46,004 bases of DNA, from positions 1 through 46,004 of the forward strand of contig NZ_SMKY01000037.1 of NCBI RefSeq assembly GCF_004349235.1. The letters are read 5' to 3'. This DNA comes from Actinomadura darangshiensis (lineage in GTDB: Bacteria > Actinomycetota > Actinomycetes > Streptosporangiales > Streptosporangiaceae). A model generated the notes under the pieces. That model had not been told where the DNA came from. It did not search any database and saw nothing but the letters and a program-made list of their open reading frames with translations. Position numbers and translations under genes: made by a program. Positions 7,311-19,857 of this stretch are shown here, in pieces. The stretch's first letter is position 1; each line of letters starts with the position of its first letter.

Positions 7311-8072
7311 TCAGGAGATCCTGCGACGGTAGGCCATGGTGGCGAAGACGTAGGCGACGACGAGGATCGCGACGCACCAGGCGAGCGCGGTCCAGATGTC
7401 GGAGCCGACCGGCCGCTCGGTCAGCAGGTCGCGGATCGTGTTGACGATGGACGTCGCGGGCTGGTGGTCGGCGAAGGCGCGCACCGGGCCCGGCATGGTC
7501 CCGGTGGGCACGAACGCCGAGCTGATGAACGGCAGGAAGATGAGCGGGTAGGAGAACGCGCTCGCGCCGTCCATGGTCTTCGCGGTGAGGCCGGGGATGA
7601 CGGCGATCCACGTCAGGGCCAGGGTGAACAGGACGAGGATGCCGGCGACCGCGAGCCAGGACGCCACCCCGGCACCCGAGCGGAAGCCCATGAGGAGGGC
7701 GACCCCGACGACGACCACGAGCGAGATCGCATTGGCGGCCAGCGAGGTCAGCACGTGCGCCCACAGCACGCCCGACCGGGCGATCGGCATGGACTGGAAC
7801 CGCTCGAAGATCCCGCCCTGCAGGTCCGCGAAGAGCCGGAACGCGGTGTAGGAGATGCCCGACGCGATCGTGATGAGCAGGATGCCGGGAAGCATGTAGT
7901 TCACGTACGACACCGGCCCGGTGTCGATCGCGCCGCCGAACACGTACACGAACAGCAGCATCATCGCGATCGGTGTGATCACGGTCGTGAGGATCGTGTC
8001 CAGGCTGCGCGTGACGTGGCGCAGGGTCCGGCCTGTGAGCACGGCGGTGTCGCCGAGGAAATGCGTGGCCAC
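7311..8072 (-). CDS. ABC-2 type transporter permease (DrrB-like)
   Basis: 253 residues with about six hydrophobic segments, in the size and pattern of DrrB/ABC-2 permeases. The N-terminal region (R-H-V-T-R-S-L-D-T-I-L-T-T-V-I-T-P-I) precedes the first membrane helix. Near residue 90 stands F-E-R-F-Q-S-M-P-I-A-R-S-G-V-L-W, the coupling region typical of DrrB proteins. GTG start at 8072, ten bases after the ATPase stop, with GGGGAA upstream. It would form the membrane pore of an exporter with the preceding ATPase. Substrate unknown; daunorubicin-type drug or lipid export are the usual guesses for this family. Confidence 0.88.
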   Translation of the reverse strand: MATHFLGDTAVLTGRTLRHVTRSLDTILTTVITPIAMMLLFVYVFGGAIDTGPVSYVNYMLPGILLITIASGISYTAFRLFADLQGGIFERFQSMPIARSGVLWAHVLTSLAANAISLVVVVGVALLMGFRSGAGVASWLAVAGILVLFTLALTWIAVIPGLTAKTMDGASAFSYPLIFLPFISSAFVPTGTMPGPVRAFADHQPATSIVNTIRDLLTERPVGSDIWTALAWCVAILVVAYVFATMAYRRRIS

Positions 8073-8082
8073 TGTCGTTCCC

Positions 8083-8883
8083 CTACTTCTCGTTCGCCCT
8101 GGCCTCGCGGCCCTGAGAGTCGGCGCCGACGACCGCGAAGAAGACGTCCTCCAGGGAGGGCTGCTTCTCGACGTACTCGACCTCGGCGGGCGGCAGCAGC
8201 CGCCTGAGCTCGGCCAGGGTGCCGTTGACGATGATCCGGCCCCCGTGCAGGATCGCGATCCGGTCGGCGAGCCGTTCGGCCTCGTCCAGGTACTGGGTGG
8301 TGAGCAGCACGGTCGTGCCGCCCTCGGCGAGCTCCTCGACGGCCTGCCACACCTCGATGCGCGCCTCGGGGTCCAGCCCGGACGTCGGCTCGTCGAGGAA
8401 CACGACCGGCGGATTCCCGATGAGGCTCATCGCGATGTCCAGCCGACGGCGCATGCCACCGGAGTACGTCGCCGCCCTCCGCGAGCCCGCCTCGGTCAGC
8501 GAGAAGCGCCTCAGCAGGTCGTCCGCGACGGTGCCCGGGGCCTTGAGGTGCCGCAGCCTGGCGACCAGGACGAGGTTCTCCCGCCCGCTGAGGATCTCGT
8601 CGACGGCCGCGAACTGCCCGGTGAGGCTGATGGACTCGCGTACACCGGCGGCCTGCCCCGCGACGTCGAAGCCGTTGACCCGGGCGGTCCCCGCGTCGGC
8701 CTTGAGCAGCGTGGAGAGGATCCTCACCACGGTGGTCTTGCCCGCCCCGTTCGAGCCGAGCAGGGCGAAGATGCCGCCCCGCGCCACCTCGAAGTCGACG
8801 CCGCGCAGCACGCGCAGGTCCTTGTACGACTTCTCCAGGCCCTGCACGCGGATCGCGGGCCCCTCCGCCTGATGGGTGTCCAT
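8083..8883 (-). CDS. ABC transporter ATP-binding protein (DrrA-like)
   Basis: 266 residues with a complete nucleotide-binding domain: Walker A G-S-N-G-A-G-K-T-T (43-51), Q-loop Gln 90, signature Y-S-G-G-M-R-R-R-L-D (140-149), Walker B V-V-F-L-D-E-P (160-166), and D-loop S-G-L-D. The C-terminal extension (V-E-Y-V-E-K-Q-P-S-L-E-D-V-F-F-A-V-V-G) is the DrrA-type tail. It energises export together with the following permease. There is no Shine-Dalgarno sequence before the ATG at 8883, and the predicted transcription start coincides with it, so the mRNA is probably leaderless. Confidence 0.92.
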   Translation of the reverse strand: MDTHQAEGPAIRVQGLEKSYKDLRVLRGVDFEVARGGIFALLGSNGAGKTTVVRILSTLLKADAGTARVNGFDVAGQAAGVRESISLTGQFAAVDEILSGRENLVLVARLRHLKAPGTVADDLLRRFSLTEAGSRRAATYSGGMRRRLDIAMSLIGNPPVVFLDEPTSGLDPEARIEVWQAVEELAEGGTTVLLTTQYLDEAERLADRIAILHGGRIIVNGTLAELRRLLPPAEVEYVEKQPSLEDVFFAVVGADSQGREARANEK

Positions 8884-8927
8884 GACGGAAGTGTGGAGGG
8901 TTGACGCAGCGTCAGGGTCAACCCTCC
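8884..8927 (-). promoter_or_regulatory. MerR-type promoter/operator of the ABC-merR operon
   Basis: On the minus strand: outer arms GGAGGGTTGAC and GTCAACCCTCC (8895-8927), 11 bases each and perfect. Nested inside is TGACGC-T-GCGTCA (8902-8914). A -35 TTGACC (8921-8916) and a weak -10 CACACT (8895-8890) are 20 bases apart, the over-long spacing that MerR activators correct by twisting DNA. The expected start point falls on the A of the ATG at 8883. Confidence 0.72.
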
Positions 8928-8938
8928 GGGACGCGGAA

Positions 8939-8964
8939 AGGCCCCTCCCGGACGGAAGGGGCCT
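8939..8964 (-). terminator. rpoBC terminator, distal hairpin
   Basis: Eight-base stem AGGCCCCT / AGGGGCCT with a ten-base loop. Read on the minus strand it is followed by TTTCCG. It stands about 70 bases beyond the rpoC stop and just before the ABC promoter, so it would isolate that promoter from rpoBC transcription. Confidence 0.7.
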
Positions 8965-8994
8965 CTCGCGTGTCGCCGGTCAGGTGTCCGCGAG

Positions 8995-9022
8995 CCGGGA
9001 CGCCGCGTGCACGGCGTCCCGG
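8995..9022 (-). terminator. rpoBC terminator, proximal hairpin
   Basis: Eleven-base perfect stem CCGGGACGCCG / CGGCGTCCCGG with a six-base loop, starting ten bases after the rpoC stop codon. No T tract. Together with the hairpin at 8939-8964 it forms a tandem terminator. Confidence 0.65.
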
Positions 9023-9031
9023 GACGGGACG

Positions 9032-12907
<3,876 letters not shown>

Positions 12908-12926
12908 CTGTTTTCCCCTTGAGTTC

Positions 12927-15900
12927 TCAGACCTCGTCGACGCTCATCGCGCCCTCGTTAGGACGGCGGGACAGGTCGATGCCGAGCTCCTCCGCCGCGC
13001 GGAAGACGTCCTCGTCGGTGTCGCGCATCTCGATGGACATGCCGTCGCTGGAGAGCACCTCGACGTTGAGGCACAGCGACTGCATCTCCTTGATGAGCAC
13101 CTTGAAGGACTCGGGAATGCCGGGCTCGGGGATGTTCTCGCCCTTGACGATGGCCTCGTACACCTTCACGCGGCCGAGGACGTCGTCGGACTTGATGGTC
13201 AGCAGCTCCTGGAGCGCGTAGGCGGCGCCGTACGCCTCCAGTGCCCAGACCTCCATCTCACCGAAGCGCTGGCCGCCGAACTGGGCCTTACCGCCGAGCG
13301 GCTGCTGGGTGATCATGGAGTACGGGCCGGTCGAGCGCGCGTGGATCTTGTCGTCGACCAGGTGGAGCAGCTTGAGGATGTAGATGTAGCCGACCGAGAT
13401 CGGGTCGCTGTAGGGCTCGCCGGTCCGGCCGTCGAACAGCCGCGCCTTGCCGCCCGGCTCCACCATGCGGTTGCCGTCGCGGTTGGGCAGCGTGCTCGTG
13501 ATCAGGCCGGTGACGTCGGTCTCGCGGGCCCCGTCGAACACCGGCGTCGCGGTGTTCGTCCAGGGCTCGGCCTCGGCGGCGCCGATCTCCTTGAGGGCCC
13601 GCTTCCAGTCGGTGTCGTCGCCCTCGACCTTCCAGCCGCGGGAGGCGACCCAGCCGAGGTGGGTCTCCAGGACCTGGCCCACGTTCATGCGCCCGGGGAC
13701 GCCCAGCGGGTTCAGGACGATGTCGACCGGGGTGCCGTCCTCCATGAACGGCATGTCCTCGACCGGGAGCACCTTGGAGATGACGCCCTTGTTGCCGTGC
13801 CGGCCCGCCAGCTTGTCGCCGTCGGTGATCTTGCGCTTCTGGGCGACGTACACCCGGACCAGCTCGTTCACGCCGGGCGGGAGCTCGTCGCCGTCGTCGC
13901 GGGAGAACACCCGGACGCCGATGACCTTGCCCTGCTCGCCGTGCGGCACCTTCAGGGAGGTGTCGCGGACCTCGCGGGCCTTCTCGCCGAAGATCGCGCG
14001 CAGCAGCCGCTCCTCGGGGGTCAGCTCGGTCTCGCCCTTGGGCGTGACCTTGCCGACCAGGATGTCGCCGGGGACGACATCGGCGCCGATGCGGATGATG
14101 CCGCGCTCGTCGAGGTCGGCCAGGACCTCCTCGGAGACGTTCGGGATGTCCCGGGTGATCTCCTCGGGGCCGAGCTTGGTGTCGCGGGCGTCGACCTCGT
14201 GCTCCTCGATGTGGATCGAGGAGAGGACGTCGTCCTGCACCAGGCGCTGGCTGAGGATGATCGCGTCCTCGTAGTTGTGGCCCTCCCACGGCATGAACGC
14301 CACGAGGAGGTTCTTGCCGAGCGCCATCTCGCCGTCGTCGGTGCACGGCCCGTCGGCGATGACCTGGCCGAGCTCGACCCGCTGGCCCTCGTCGACGATC
14401 GGCTTCTGGTTGAAGCAGGTGCCCTGGTTGGACCGCTTGAACTTGGAGACGCGGTAGGTCGTCCGCGTGCCGTCGTCGTTCATGACGGTCACGTAGTCGG
14501 CCGAGACCTCCTCGACGACGCCGGCCTTCTCGGCCGTGATGACGTCGCCGGCGTCGGTCGCCGCGCGGTACTCCATGCCGGTGCCGACCAGCGGCGCCTC
14601 GCTGCGCAGCAGCGGGACGGACTGGCGCTGCATGTTGGAGCCCATCAGCGCCCGGTTGGCGTCGTCGTGCTCCAGGAACGGGATCATCGCGGTGGCGACC
14701 GAGGTCATCTGCCGGGCCGAGACGTCCATGTACTGGACCTCACGGGCCGGGACGAGCTCGACCTCGCCGCCCTTGCGGCGCACCAGGATGCGGTCGTCGA
14801 CGAAGGTGCCGTCGTCGTTCAGCAGGGAGTTGGCCTGCGCGATGACGTAGCGGTCCTCCTCGTCGGCCGTCAGGTAGTCGATCTGCTCGGTGACCACGCC
14901 TTCGGTGACCTTGCGGTACGGCGTCTCGACGAACCCGAACGGGTTGACCCGGCCGAACGCGGCGAGCGAGCCGATCAGGCCGATGTTCGGGCCTTCCGGG
15001 GTCTCGATCGGGCACATGCGGCCGTAGTGCGACGGGTGGACGTCACGGACCTCCATGCCCGCCCGCTCACGCGACAGGCCGCCCGGGCCGAGCGCGTTCA
15101 GGCGGCGCTTGTGCGTCAGCCCCGCCAGCGGGTTGGTCTGGTCCATGAACTGGGACAGCTGGCTGGTGCCGAAGAACTCCTTGATGGAGGCGACGACCGG
15201 CCGGATGTTGATCAGCGTCTGCGGCGTGATCGCCTCGACGTCCTGGGTGGTCATCCGCTCGCGGACGACGCGCTCCATGCGGGCCAGGCCCAGCCGGACC
15301 TGGTTCTGGATGAGCTCGCCGACCGTGCGCAGGCGCCGGTTGCCGAAGTGGTCGATGTCGTCGACCTCGATCGGCACGGCGACGGCCCCGAGGGTGGCCT
15401 CCTCCTCGCCGGCGTGCAGCCGGACGAGGTACTCGATCGTGCCGACGATGTCGTCCTCGGTCAGGGTGCCCTGGCGCATGTCCAGGTCGAGACCGAGCTT
15501 CTTGTTGATCTTGTAGCGGCCGACCTTGGCGACGTCGTACCGCTTCGGGTTGAAGTACAGGTTCTCCAGCAGCGTCTGCGCGGACTCGCGCGTCGGCGGC
15601 TCGCCCGGACGCAGCTTGCGGTAGATGTCGAGGAGCGCGTCGTCCTGGCCGGAGGTGTGGTCCTTCTCCAGGGTGACGTTGATCGACTCGTAGGAGCCGA
15701 AGCGCTCGCGGATGCGCGCCTCGTCCCAGCCGAGCGCCTTGAGCAGCACGGTGACCGGCTGCTTGCGCTTGCGGTCGATCCGCACGCCGACGTTGTCGCG
15801 CTTGTCGATCTCGAACTCGAGCCAGGCGCCGCGGCTCGGGATGACCCGGCAGCCGTAGATGTCCTTGTCGGACGCCTTGTCGAGGGCGCGGTCGAAGTAC

Positions 15901-16403
15901 ACGCCAGGCGAGCGGGTCAGCTGGGAGACGACGACGCGCTCGGTGCCGTTGATGATGAAGGTGCCCTTCGGGGTCATGAGCGGGAAGTCGCCCATGAACA
16001 CCGTCTGGCTCTTGATCTCACCGGTGGTGTTGTTGATGAACTCCGCCGTGACGAACAGCGGGGCGGAGTAGGTCATGTCCTTGTCCTTGCACTCCTCGAC
16101 GGAGTACTTAGGCGGCTCGAACCGGTGGTCGCGGAACGACAGGGACATGGTTCCGGAGAAGTCCTCGATCGGACTGATCTCTTCGAAGATCTCCTCCAGC
16201 CCCGACTGGGTCGGGACGCTCTTACTTCCGGCCTTCTGGGCCGCCTCGACCCGGGCCTTCCACCTCTCGTTGCCCAGCAGCCAGTCAACTGAGTTGGTCT
16301 GCAGAGCAAGGAGGTCCGGGACTTCGAGCGGCTCCTTGATGCGCGCGAAGGAGACGCGGTTCGGACCGGTTGCGGTATTCGAGGCGTTGCGCGAGGCTGC
16401 CAA
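12927..16403 (-). CDS. rpoB: RNA polymerase beta subunit
   Basis: 1158 residues. TTG start at 16403 (A-A-S-R-N-A-S follows, matching other actinomycete RpoB), with GGAAGGA seven bases upstream; the open frame continues further upstream without family similarity. Core motifs are intact: [30 protein letters not shown], and [14 protein letters not shown]. Compared with E. coli numbering the rifampicin pocket has Thr at 518, Ala at 522, Asn at 531 (codon 15096-15098) and Met at 545 (codon 15054-15056), while Asp516, His526 and Arg529 are kept. The first of the rpoBC pair, read from the promoter at 16548-16577. Confidence 0.98.
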   Translation of the reverse strand: MAASRNASNTATGPNRVSFARIKEPLEVPDLLALQTNSVDWLLGNERWKARVEAAQKAGSKSVPTQSGLEEIFEEISPIEDFSGTMSLSFRDHRFEPPKYSVEECKDKDMTYSAPLFVTAEFINNTTGEIKSQTVFMGDFPLMTPKGTFIINGTERVVVSQLTRSPGVYFDRALDKASDKDIYGCRVIPSRGAWLEFEIDKRDNVGVRIDRKRKQPVTVLLKALGWDEARIRERFGSYESINVTLEKDHTSGQDDALLDIYRKLRPGEPPTRESAQTLLENLYFNPKRYDVAKVGRYKINKKLGLDLDMRQGTLTEDDIVGTIEYLVRLHAGEEEATLGAVAVPIEVDDIDHFGNRRLRTVGELIQNQVRLGLARMERVVRERMTTQDVEAITPQTLINIRPVVASIKEFFGTSQLSQFMDQTNPLAGLTHKRRLNALGPGGLSRERAGMEVRDVHPSHYGRMCPIETPEGPNIGLIGSLAAFGRVNPFGFVETPYRKVTEGVVTEQIDYLTADEEDRYVIAQANSLLNDDGTFVDDRILVRRKGGEVELVPAREVQYMDVSARQMTSVATAMIPFLEHDDANRALMGSNMQRQSVPLLRSEAPLVGTGMEYRAATDAGDVITAEKAGVVEEVSADYVTVMNDDGTRTTYRVSKFKRSNQGTCFNQKPIVDEGQRVELGQVIADGPCTDDGEMALGKNLLVAFMPWEGHNYEDAIILSQRLVQDDVLSSIHIEEHEVDARDTKLGPEEITRDIPNVSEEVLADLDERGIIRIGADVVPGDILVGKVTPKGETELTPEERLLRAIFGEKAREVRDTSLKVPHGEQGKVIGVRVFSRDDGDELPPGVNELVRVYVAQKRKITDGDKLAGRHGNKGVISKVLPVEDMPFMEDGTPVDIVLNPLGVPGRMNVGQVLETHLGWVASRGWKVEGDDTDWKRALKEIGAAEAEPWTNTATPVFDGARETDVTGLITSTLPNRDGNRMVEPGGKARLFDGRTGEPYSDPISVGYIYILKLLHLVDDKIHARSTGPYSMITQQPLGGKAQFGGQRFGEMEVWALEAYGAAYALQELLTIKSDDVLGRVKVYEAIVKGENIPEPGIPESFKVLIKEMQSLCLNVEVLSSDGMSIEMRDTDEDVFRAAEELGIDLSRRPNEGAMSVDEV

Positions 16404-16547
16404 GAGTGGTCCTTCCGAGGGCTCGCGGCGTAACTGACGACACGCACGCCAGACGATCCACGTCCGAGACCTGCACAAAGTGGTCCAAAAGGGACCGTCA
16501 CAGGGGTGCTCTCACACGCGGATAGTCAGAGGGCAGCGCAAAGGGGC

Positions 16548-16577
16548 AGTGTAGCCGAGAAGGTACACCGCTCGCAA
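16548..16577 (-). promoter_or_regulatory. Housekeeping promoter for rpoBC
   Basis: Minus strand -35 TTGCGA (16577-16572), 18-base spacer, -10 TACACT (16553-16548). It predicts a start near 16541 and a leader of about 140 bases before the rpoB TTG. It is the best sigma-70-type match in the gap upstream of rpoB. Confidence 0.6.
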
Positions 16578-16696
16578 CTCTAGCGCCGCAGTATGCATCA
16601 CGTTGCCATGGAGCATCGCCCCTCAGCGCCTCTCAGTCAAGAGCGGACTTGGACTTTTCGCCCCCTGACCTGCAGTGAGGAAGGCCATAGTTTACT

Positions 16697-16721
16697 GGGG
16701 GGGCGACCCCCCAATCCCCCC
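16697..16721. repeat. G7-CGA-C6-ANN-C6 palindromic repeat, copy 1
   Basis: Seven G, CGA, six C, then AAT and six C. A near-identical element lies at 25878-25902 in the same orientation. The G and C runs can form a hairpin, with a second C run able to compete. It lies in non-coding DNA between the mce operon end and the rpoB promoter. It looks like a dispersed intergenic palindromic repeat. Confidence 0.7.
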
Positions 16722-16929
16722 GTTGCGAGCCGGTCGATCCTCACGTCACTCTGCGGGTTCTTGTGACCGTGCAGGTCCTTGGTGCCGCTCCGGTCGACCG
16801 GCTCGGCGGGCATGCGCGTTCCGCTCGCTGCGCTCGCTCCACGCGCCTGCCCGTGACCCCGGCTCAGGTTCGGGTCCAAGAGGGTTTTGTCGTGACCCGT
16901 CCAAGAGGGTGGGCAAGGGCTGAAATGTG

Positions 16930-16962
16930 CCGAGCGCCGGCCTCTGTGAGGTCGGCGCTCGG
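16930..16962 (-). terminator. Terminator of the mce operon
   Basis: Long stem: CCGAGCGCCG with CGGCGCTCGG, extended by CCTC with GAGG around a TGT loop, with one unpaired base on each side. It starts 22 bases after the last mce-associated gene. Downstream on the minus strand is CACATTTCA. Confidence 0.8.
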
Positions 16963-16983
16963 GATGGAGCAGGCGTCAGGGGG

Positions 16984-17901
16984 TCAGGAGAGGACGGTTA
17001 GCTCGGAGGCCAGCCACTTGCCGTCCACCTTCACCATCGTCATCTTGATGCGGAGCGGCTCGGGGAGGCGCTGCTGCTTGTCGTTCTTGGTGGCCGACGA
17101 GCGGTTCGCGTAGACGAGGGTCACGACCTTGTCGGGGGACGCGCTCACGACGCCGACCTTCATCACCGTCGTGTTGGAGACGGCCTGCTGCTGCACGGCG
17201 ACGGTCTTGAGCTGCTGCGCGAGCTTGTCGTACTGCGTGTGCAGCTTGCCGGTGGTCGTCGCGGAGGCGGCCTTCAGGTCGGTGTCCAGGGTCTGGTAGT
17301 CGTACGACGACAGCTTCTGGGCCGCGCGGGTCGACGCGAACGTCGCCTCCTTGCTCGCCGTCTCCGTCGCCTTCTGGTCGTTGACCTTGAGCCACAGCGC
17401 GACGGTGCCGGCGCCCAGCGCGACCGTGAGGACGACCAGGACGGCGATGACCGTCGAGAGGCCGCCGAGCCGGGAGCGGCGGCGGGGCTCGTCGCCGTCC
17501 TTCGCCTTGGTGGTCTTCTTGAGGCTCAGGCGTTTGGACTTGGCCGGCTTCGCGTCCTCGTCCTCTTCGGCCTTCACGGGGGCGTCGGCGGCCTCCGGAG
17601 CCTCTGAGCCGCTCTCTGACGCGTCCTCGTCGTCGGGCGTGTCACCCGAAGCCTCCGGGGCATCTTCGGGCTTCTCCGAGGACGTGGGGGCCTCAGGCTC
17701 CTCGTCCTCGGGCTCCTCGCCCTCCTCTTCGGCCTCCTCGGCGGCTATCTGGGCCAGGCGCGCGGCCTCGCGGGCCTGCTCGGCCGCCTCCTCCGCGAGG
17801 CGGGCCGCCTCGGCGGCCTCCTCGGCCCTGGCCGCGCGCTCCTCGGCCTTCGCGGCGCGTTCCGCGGCGCGGGCGGCGCGCTCCTCCGCCTTGATCGTCA
17901 C
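16984..17901 (-). CDS. Mce-associated membrane protein with long charged N-terminal helix
   Basis: 305 residues. Residues 5-60 are a repetitive Ala/Glu/Arg helix (E-E-R-A-A-R-A units), then an acidic Glu/Asp/Pro/Ser linker to about 120 and a basic stretch. One membrane segment lies at about 148-170, followed by an extracytoplasmic domain of the Mce-associated (Mam) type ending T-M-V-K-V-D-G-K-W-L-A-S-E-L. Mam proteins are thought to stabilise the Mce complex. GTG start at 17901, sharing GTGA with the previous stop. It is the last gene of the operon. The N-terminal region is unusually long for this family and probably cytoplasmic. Confidence 0.85.
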   Translation of the reverse strand: MTIKAEERAARAAERAAKAEERAARAEEAAEAARLAEEAAEQAREAARLAQIAAEEAEEEGEEPEDEEPEAPTSSEKPEDAPEASGDTPDDEDASESGSEAPEAADAPVKAEEDEDAKPAKSKRLSLKKTTKAKDGDEPRRRSRLGGLSTVIAVLVVLTVALGAGTVALWLKVNDQKATETASKEATFASTRAAQKLSSYDYQTLDTDLKAASATTTGKLHTQYDKLAQQLKTVAVQQQAVSNTTVMKVGVVSASPDKVVTLVYANRSSATKNDKQQRLPEPLRIKMTMVKVDGKWLASELTVLS

Positions 17902-18386
17902 GGGACAACCTCCAGTCCGGACACGAGCCAGCGGCCGTCGACCTTCGTCAGGTCCATCTGGTACCGGTAGCCCTGCGGCGTGCCGTTCTTCACCTTGTCG
18001 TTCGTGACGGTCCCGGTGAGCGCCACCATCACCTCGGCGGAGTCGCCGTCGATGGAGACCAGCGCGGCGTCGACGTCAGTGACCGTCGACTTGGCCTTGG
18101 CCTTGGCGAGCTGCTGCATGAAGGCGTTCGACTGGCTGCCCAGCTTGTTCTTCAGGTCCCCGGTGGTGCCGGCCACGATGCGGTCGAGGTCCTTCTGGGC
18201 GGTGCTGACGTCCAGCGTCATCAGGTTGACGCCCATCTGGCGCGCCGACTGGGTCGCCTTGGCCTTCTGGTCGGCGTCGCCCTTGTTCTGCAGCGAGGTC
18301 ATGCCGAGCCAGCCGGACGCGATGGCCAGGCCGACCACGACCACGCTCAGGGCGATCACGGTCACCAGGGGCAGGTTGCGCCTCAT
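17898..18386 (-). CDS. Mce-associated membrane protein
   Basis: 162 residues: a single N-terminal membrane anchor (about residues 7-28, P-L-V-T-V-I-A-L-S-V-V-V-V-G-L) and a compact extracytoplasmic domain. It ends in D-L-T-K-V-D-G-R-W-L-V-S-G-L-E-V-V-P, the hallmark of Mce-associated proteins and close to the end of the following gene product; the two are paralogues. It starts ten bases after mceF and shares GTGA with the next gene. Confidence 0.88.
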   Translation of the reverse strand: MRRNLPLVTVIALSVVVVGLAIASGWLGMTSLQNKGDADQKAKATQSARQMGVNLMTLDVSTAQKDLDRIVAGTTGDLKNKLGSQSNAFMQQLAKAKAKSTVTDVDAALVSIDGDSAEVMVALTGTVTNDKVKNGTPQGYRYQMDLTKVDGRWLVSGLEVVP

Positions 18387-18396
18387 CGTGTCCCCC

Positions 18397-19857
18397 TCAC
18401 TGGCTCAGCGGTCCGAGCAGGAGCCACTTCCACGAGGATTCCTCTCCCAACTGGCGTGTACCGGCGCTGCGCGGCATGACGTATCGCTTGCCATCGGGCC
18501 CGTAGACCGCACCCGTCGTTGGATCGTATCCAGCGAATTCGACTGAATCTGACGGATACGACAGGTAGAGGTTGCCGTTCGACAGCTGGCCGGTCGGTGC
18601 CGCGGCCGCGGCCTTGGTCCCGGTCTTCGCCTTGGTCTTGTTCTTGCTCTTGGCCTCCGACTTGCCCGTGCCGGAGGCACCGCCCTCGGGGAAGCCGGCG
18701 CCGTCGGTCGCGCCCGCCGGGACCTGCGGGAAGGGCGAGATGGCCTCGCGCGGGAAGTTGCGGGCGCCGCGCACGTCGCTGGGACTGTTGTGCGGGGCCT
18801 TGCAGCCGACGTCCAGGCGCGGCTTCTTCGGGGACGTGTCCTGCGGCCAGCGGTGCTTGGTCTTCTCGTAGCCGTCGGTGCAGGCCGGCGGCGAGTCGAT
18901 GTTCAGGTCGAGGCCCAGGTGCTGGGTCCCGTCGCCGGGCGTGACGGTGAAGGCTCCCGCGACCGTCACCGGGTACAGGATGAACAGCGACTGCAGGCCC
19001 GCCTTGCGGGAGGCGATGATCTGGCCGGTGGTGGTGAGGTTCGCCAGGAGGACGGGCAGCGTCGGCGCCAGCTGGTTGATGGCCTTGTGCGTCTCGCTCA
19101 CCGCGCCCGGCACGCTGTCGATGGTCTTGCGCAGCGCCGGGTCGTCGTTGCGGAGCGAGGTGGTGAGCTCGTTCAGGTTGCGGGCGAAACCCTGGATGTT
19201 GGCGGCCTGCCCGCGCTGGGTGTCCAGGACGGTCACGCTGTTGTCGAGCAGCTGCTTCGTGTCGGGGTAGGCCTGGTTCGCGGTCTTCAGCAGCCGGTCG
19301 GTGTCGTCCAGGATCGACTGGAGGTCCGAGGCGGAACCGGAGAACGCCTTGTCCAGCTCGTCCACGATGACGCCGAGGTCCTTGGTGTTGACCGAGCCGA
19401 CGAGCGAGTCGACGTTGCGCAGCAGATCGGCGGTCGACACCGGCAGCGCGGTCTGGTTCCGCGGGATCGTGTACGGCTCGCCCTCGTCCAGGTACGGCCC
19501 GGTCTTCTTGGTGGGCTCCAGGTCGATGTACTGCTCGCCGACCGCCGACCGGTTCGCCACGATGGCCTTCGTGCCGTCGCGCGGGATGTGCTTCCCGCGC
19601 TCCATGAGGAGCTTGACGCGGATGCCGTCCTTGGTCAGTTCGATCGGGCCGACCCGTCCGACCGGGACGCCCCGGTAGGTGACCTCGGCGTTGGTGAACA
19701 CGCCGCCGGAGTCGGTGAGGTCGACGTAGGCGGTGTACTGCTTGCCGAGCACGTCGCGGCCTAGCCCGATGTAGTTCACCGAGACGATCGCCACGCCCAC
19801 GACGGTGATGACCGCGAAGGCGATCAGCTGGAAGATGACGCCGCGCTTGAGGATCAC
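18397..19857 (-). CDS. mceF: Mce family protein F, substrate-binding component
   Basis: 486 residues. N-terminal membrane helix (8-27), then the Mce/MlaD domain (about 35-115: A-E-V-T-Y-R-G-V-P-V-G-R-V-G-P-I and A-V-G-E-Q-Y-I-D-L-E-P). A long helical region follows (N-V-D-S-L-V-G-S-V-N-T-K-D-L), then a C-terminal low-complexity segment rich in Lys/Thr/Ala and a last segment S-N-G-N-L-Y-L-S-Y-P. Mce proteins form the hexameric channel that moves lipids across the envelope. The sixth Mce gene; its GTG overlaps the mceE stop by four bases (GTGA). Confidence 0.9.
   Translation of the reverse strand: MILKRGVIFQLIAFAVITVVGVAIVSVNYIGLGRDVLGKQYTAYVDLTDSGGVFTNAEVTYRGVPVGRVGPIELTKDGIRVKLLMERGKHIPRDGTKAIVANRSAVGEQYIDLEPTKKTGPYLDEGEPYTIPRNQTALPVSTADLLRNVDSLVGSVNTKDLGVIVDELDKAFSGSASDLQSILDDTDRLLKTANQAYPDTKQLLDNSVTVLDTQRGQAANIQGFARNLNELTTSLRNDDPALRKTIDSVPGAVSETHKAINQLAPTLPVLLANLTTTGQIIASRKAGLQSLFILYPVTVAGAFTVTPGDGTQHLGLDLNIDSPPACTDGYEKTKHRWPQDTSPKKPRLDVGCKAPHNSPSDVRGARNFPREAISPFPQVPAGATDGAGFPEGGASGTGKSEAKSKNKTKAKTGTKAAAAAPTGQLSNGNLYLSYPSDSVEFAGYDPTTGAVYGPDGKRYVMPRSAGTRQLGEESSWKWLLLGPLSQ

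Larger units (their letters stand above)
16404..16983. other. 580-base gap between the mce operon end and rpoB
   Basis: No convincing gene. Contents in the direction of rpoB transcription: the mce terminator hairpin (16930-16962), a 12-base direct repeat GTCCAAGAGGGT at 16874-16885 and 16899-16910, a G/C palindromic repeat at 16697-16721, the rpoB promoter at 16548-16577, and the rpoB leader, which holds a small GGTCC/GGACC hairpin near 16482-16496. The rest shows no protein-coding character. Confidence 0.6.

Noticed and set aside
12927..16403. Calling this rpoB the duplicated rifampicin-resistant allele (rpoB(R))
   Set aside because: It is in the normal rpoBC operon and retains His526 as well as other positions changed in that allele, as far as I recall them; only part of the signature is present and a second copy cannot be seen in this window.
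16637..16923. Small frames in the rpoB upstream gap
   Set aside because: They cross the G7/C6 repeat and direct repeats, lack Shine-Dalgarno sequences, and have no coding pattern.
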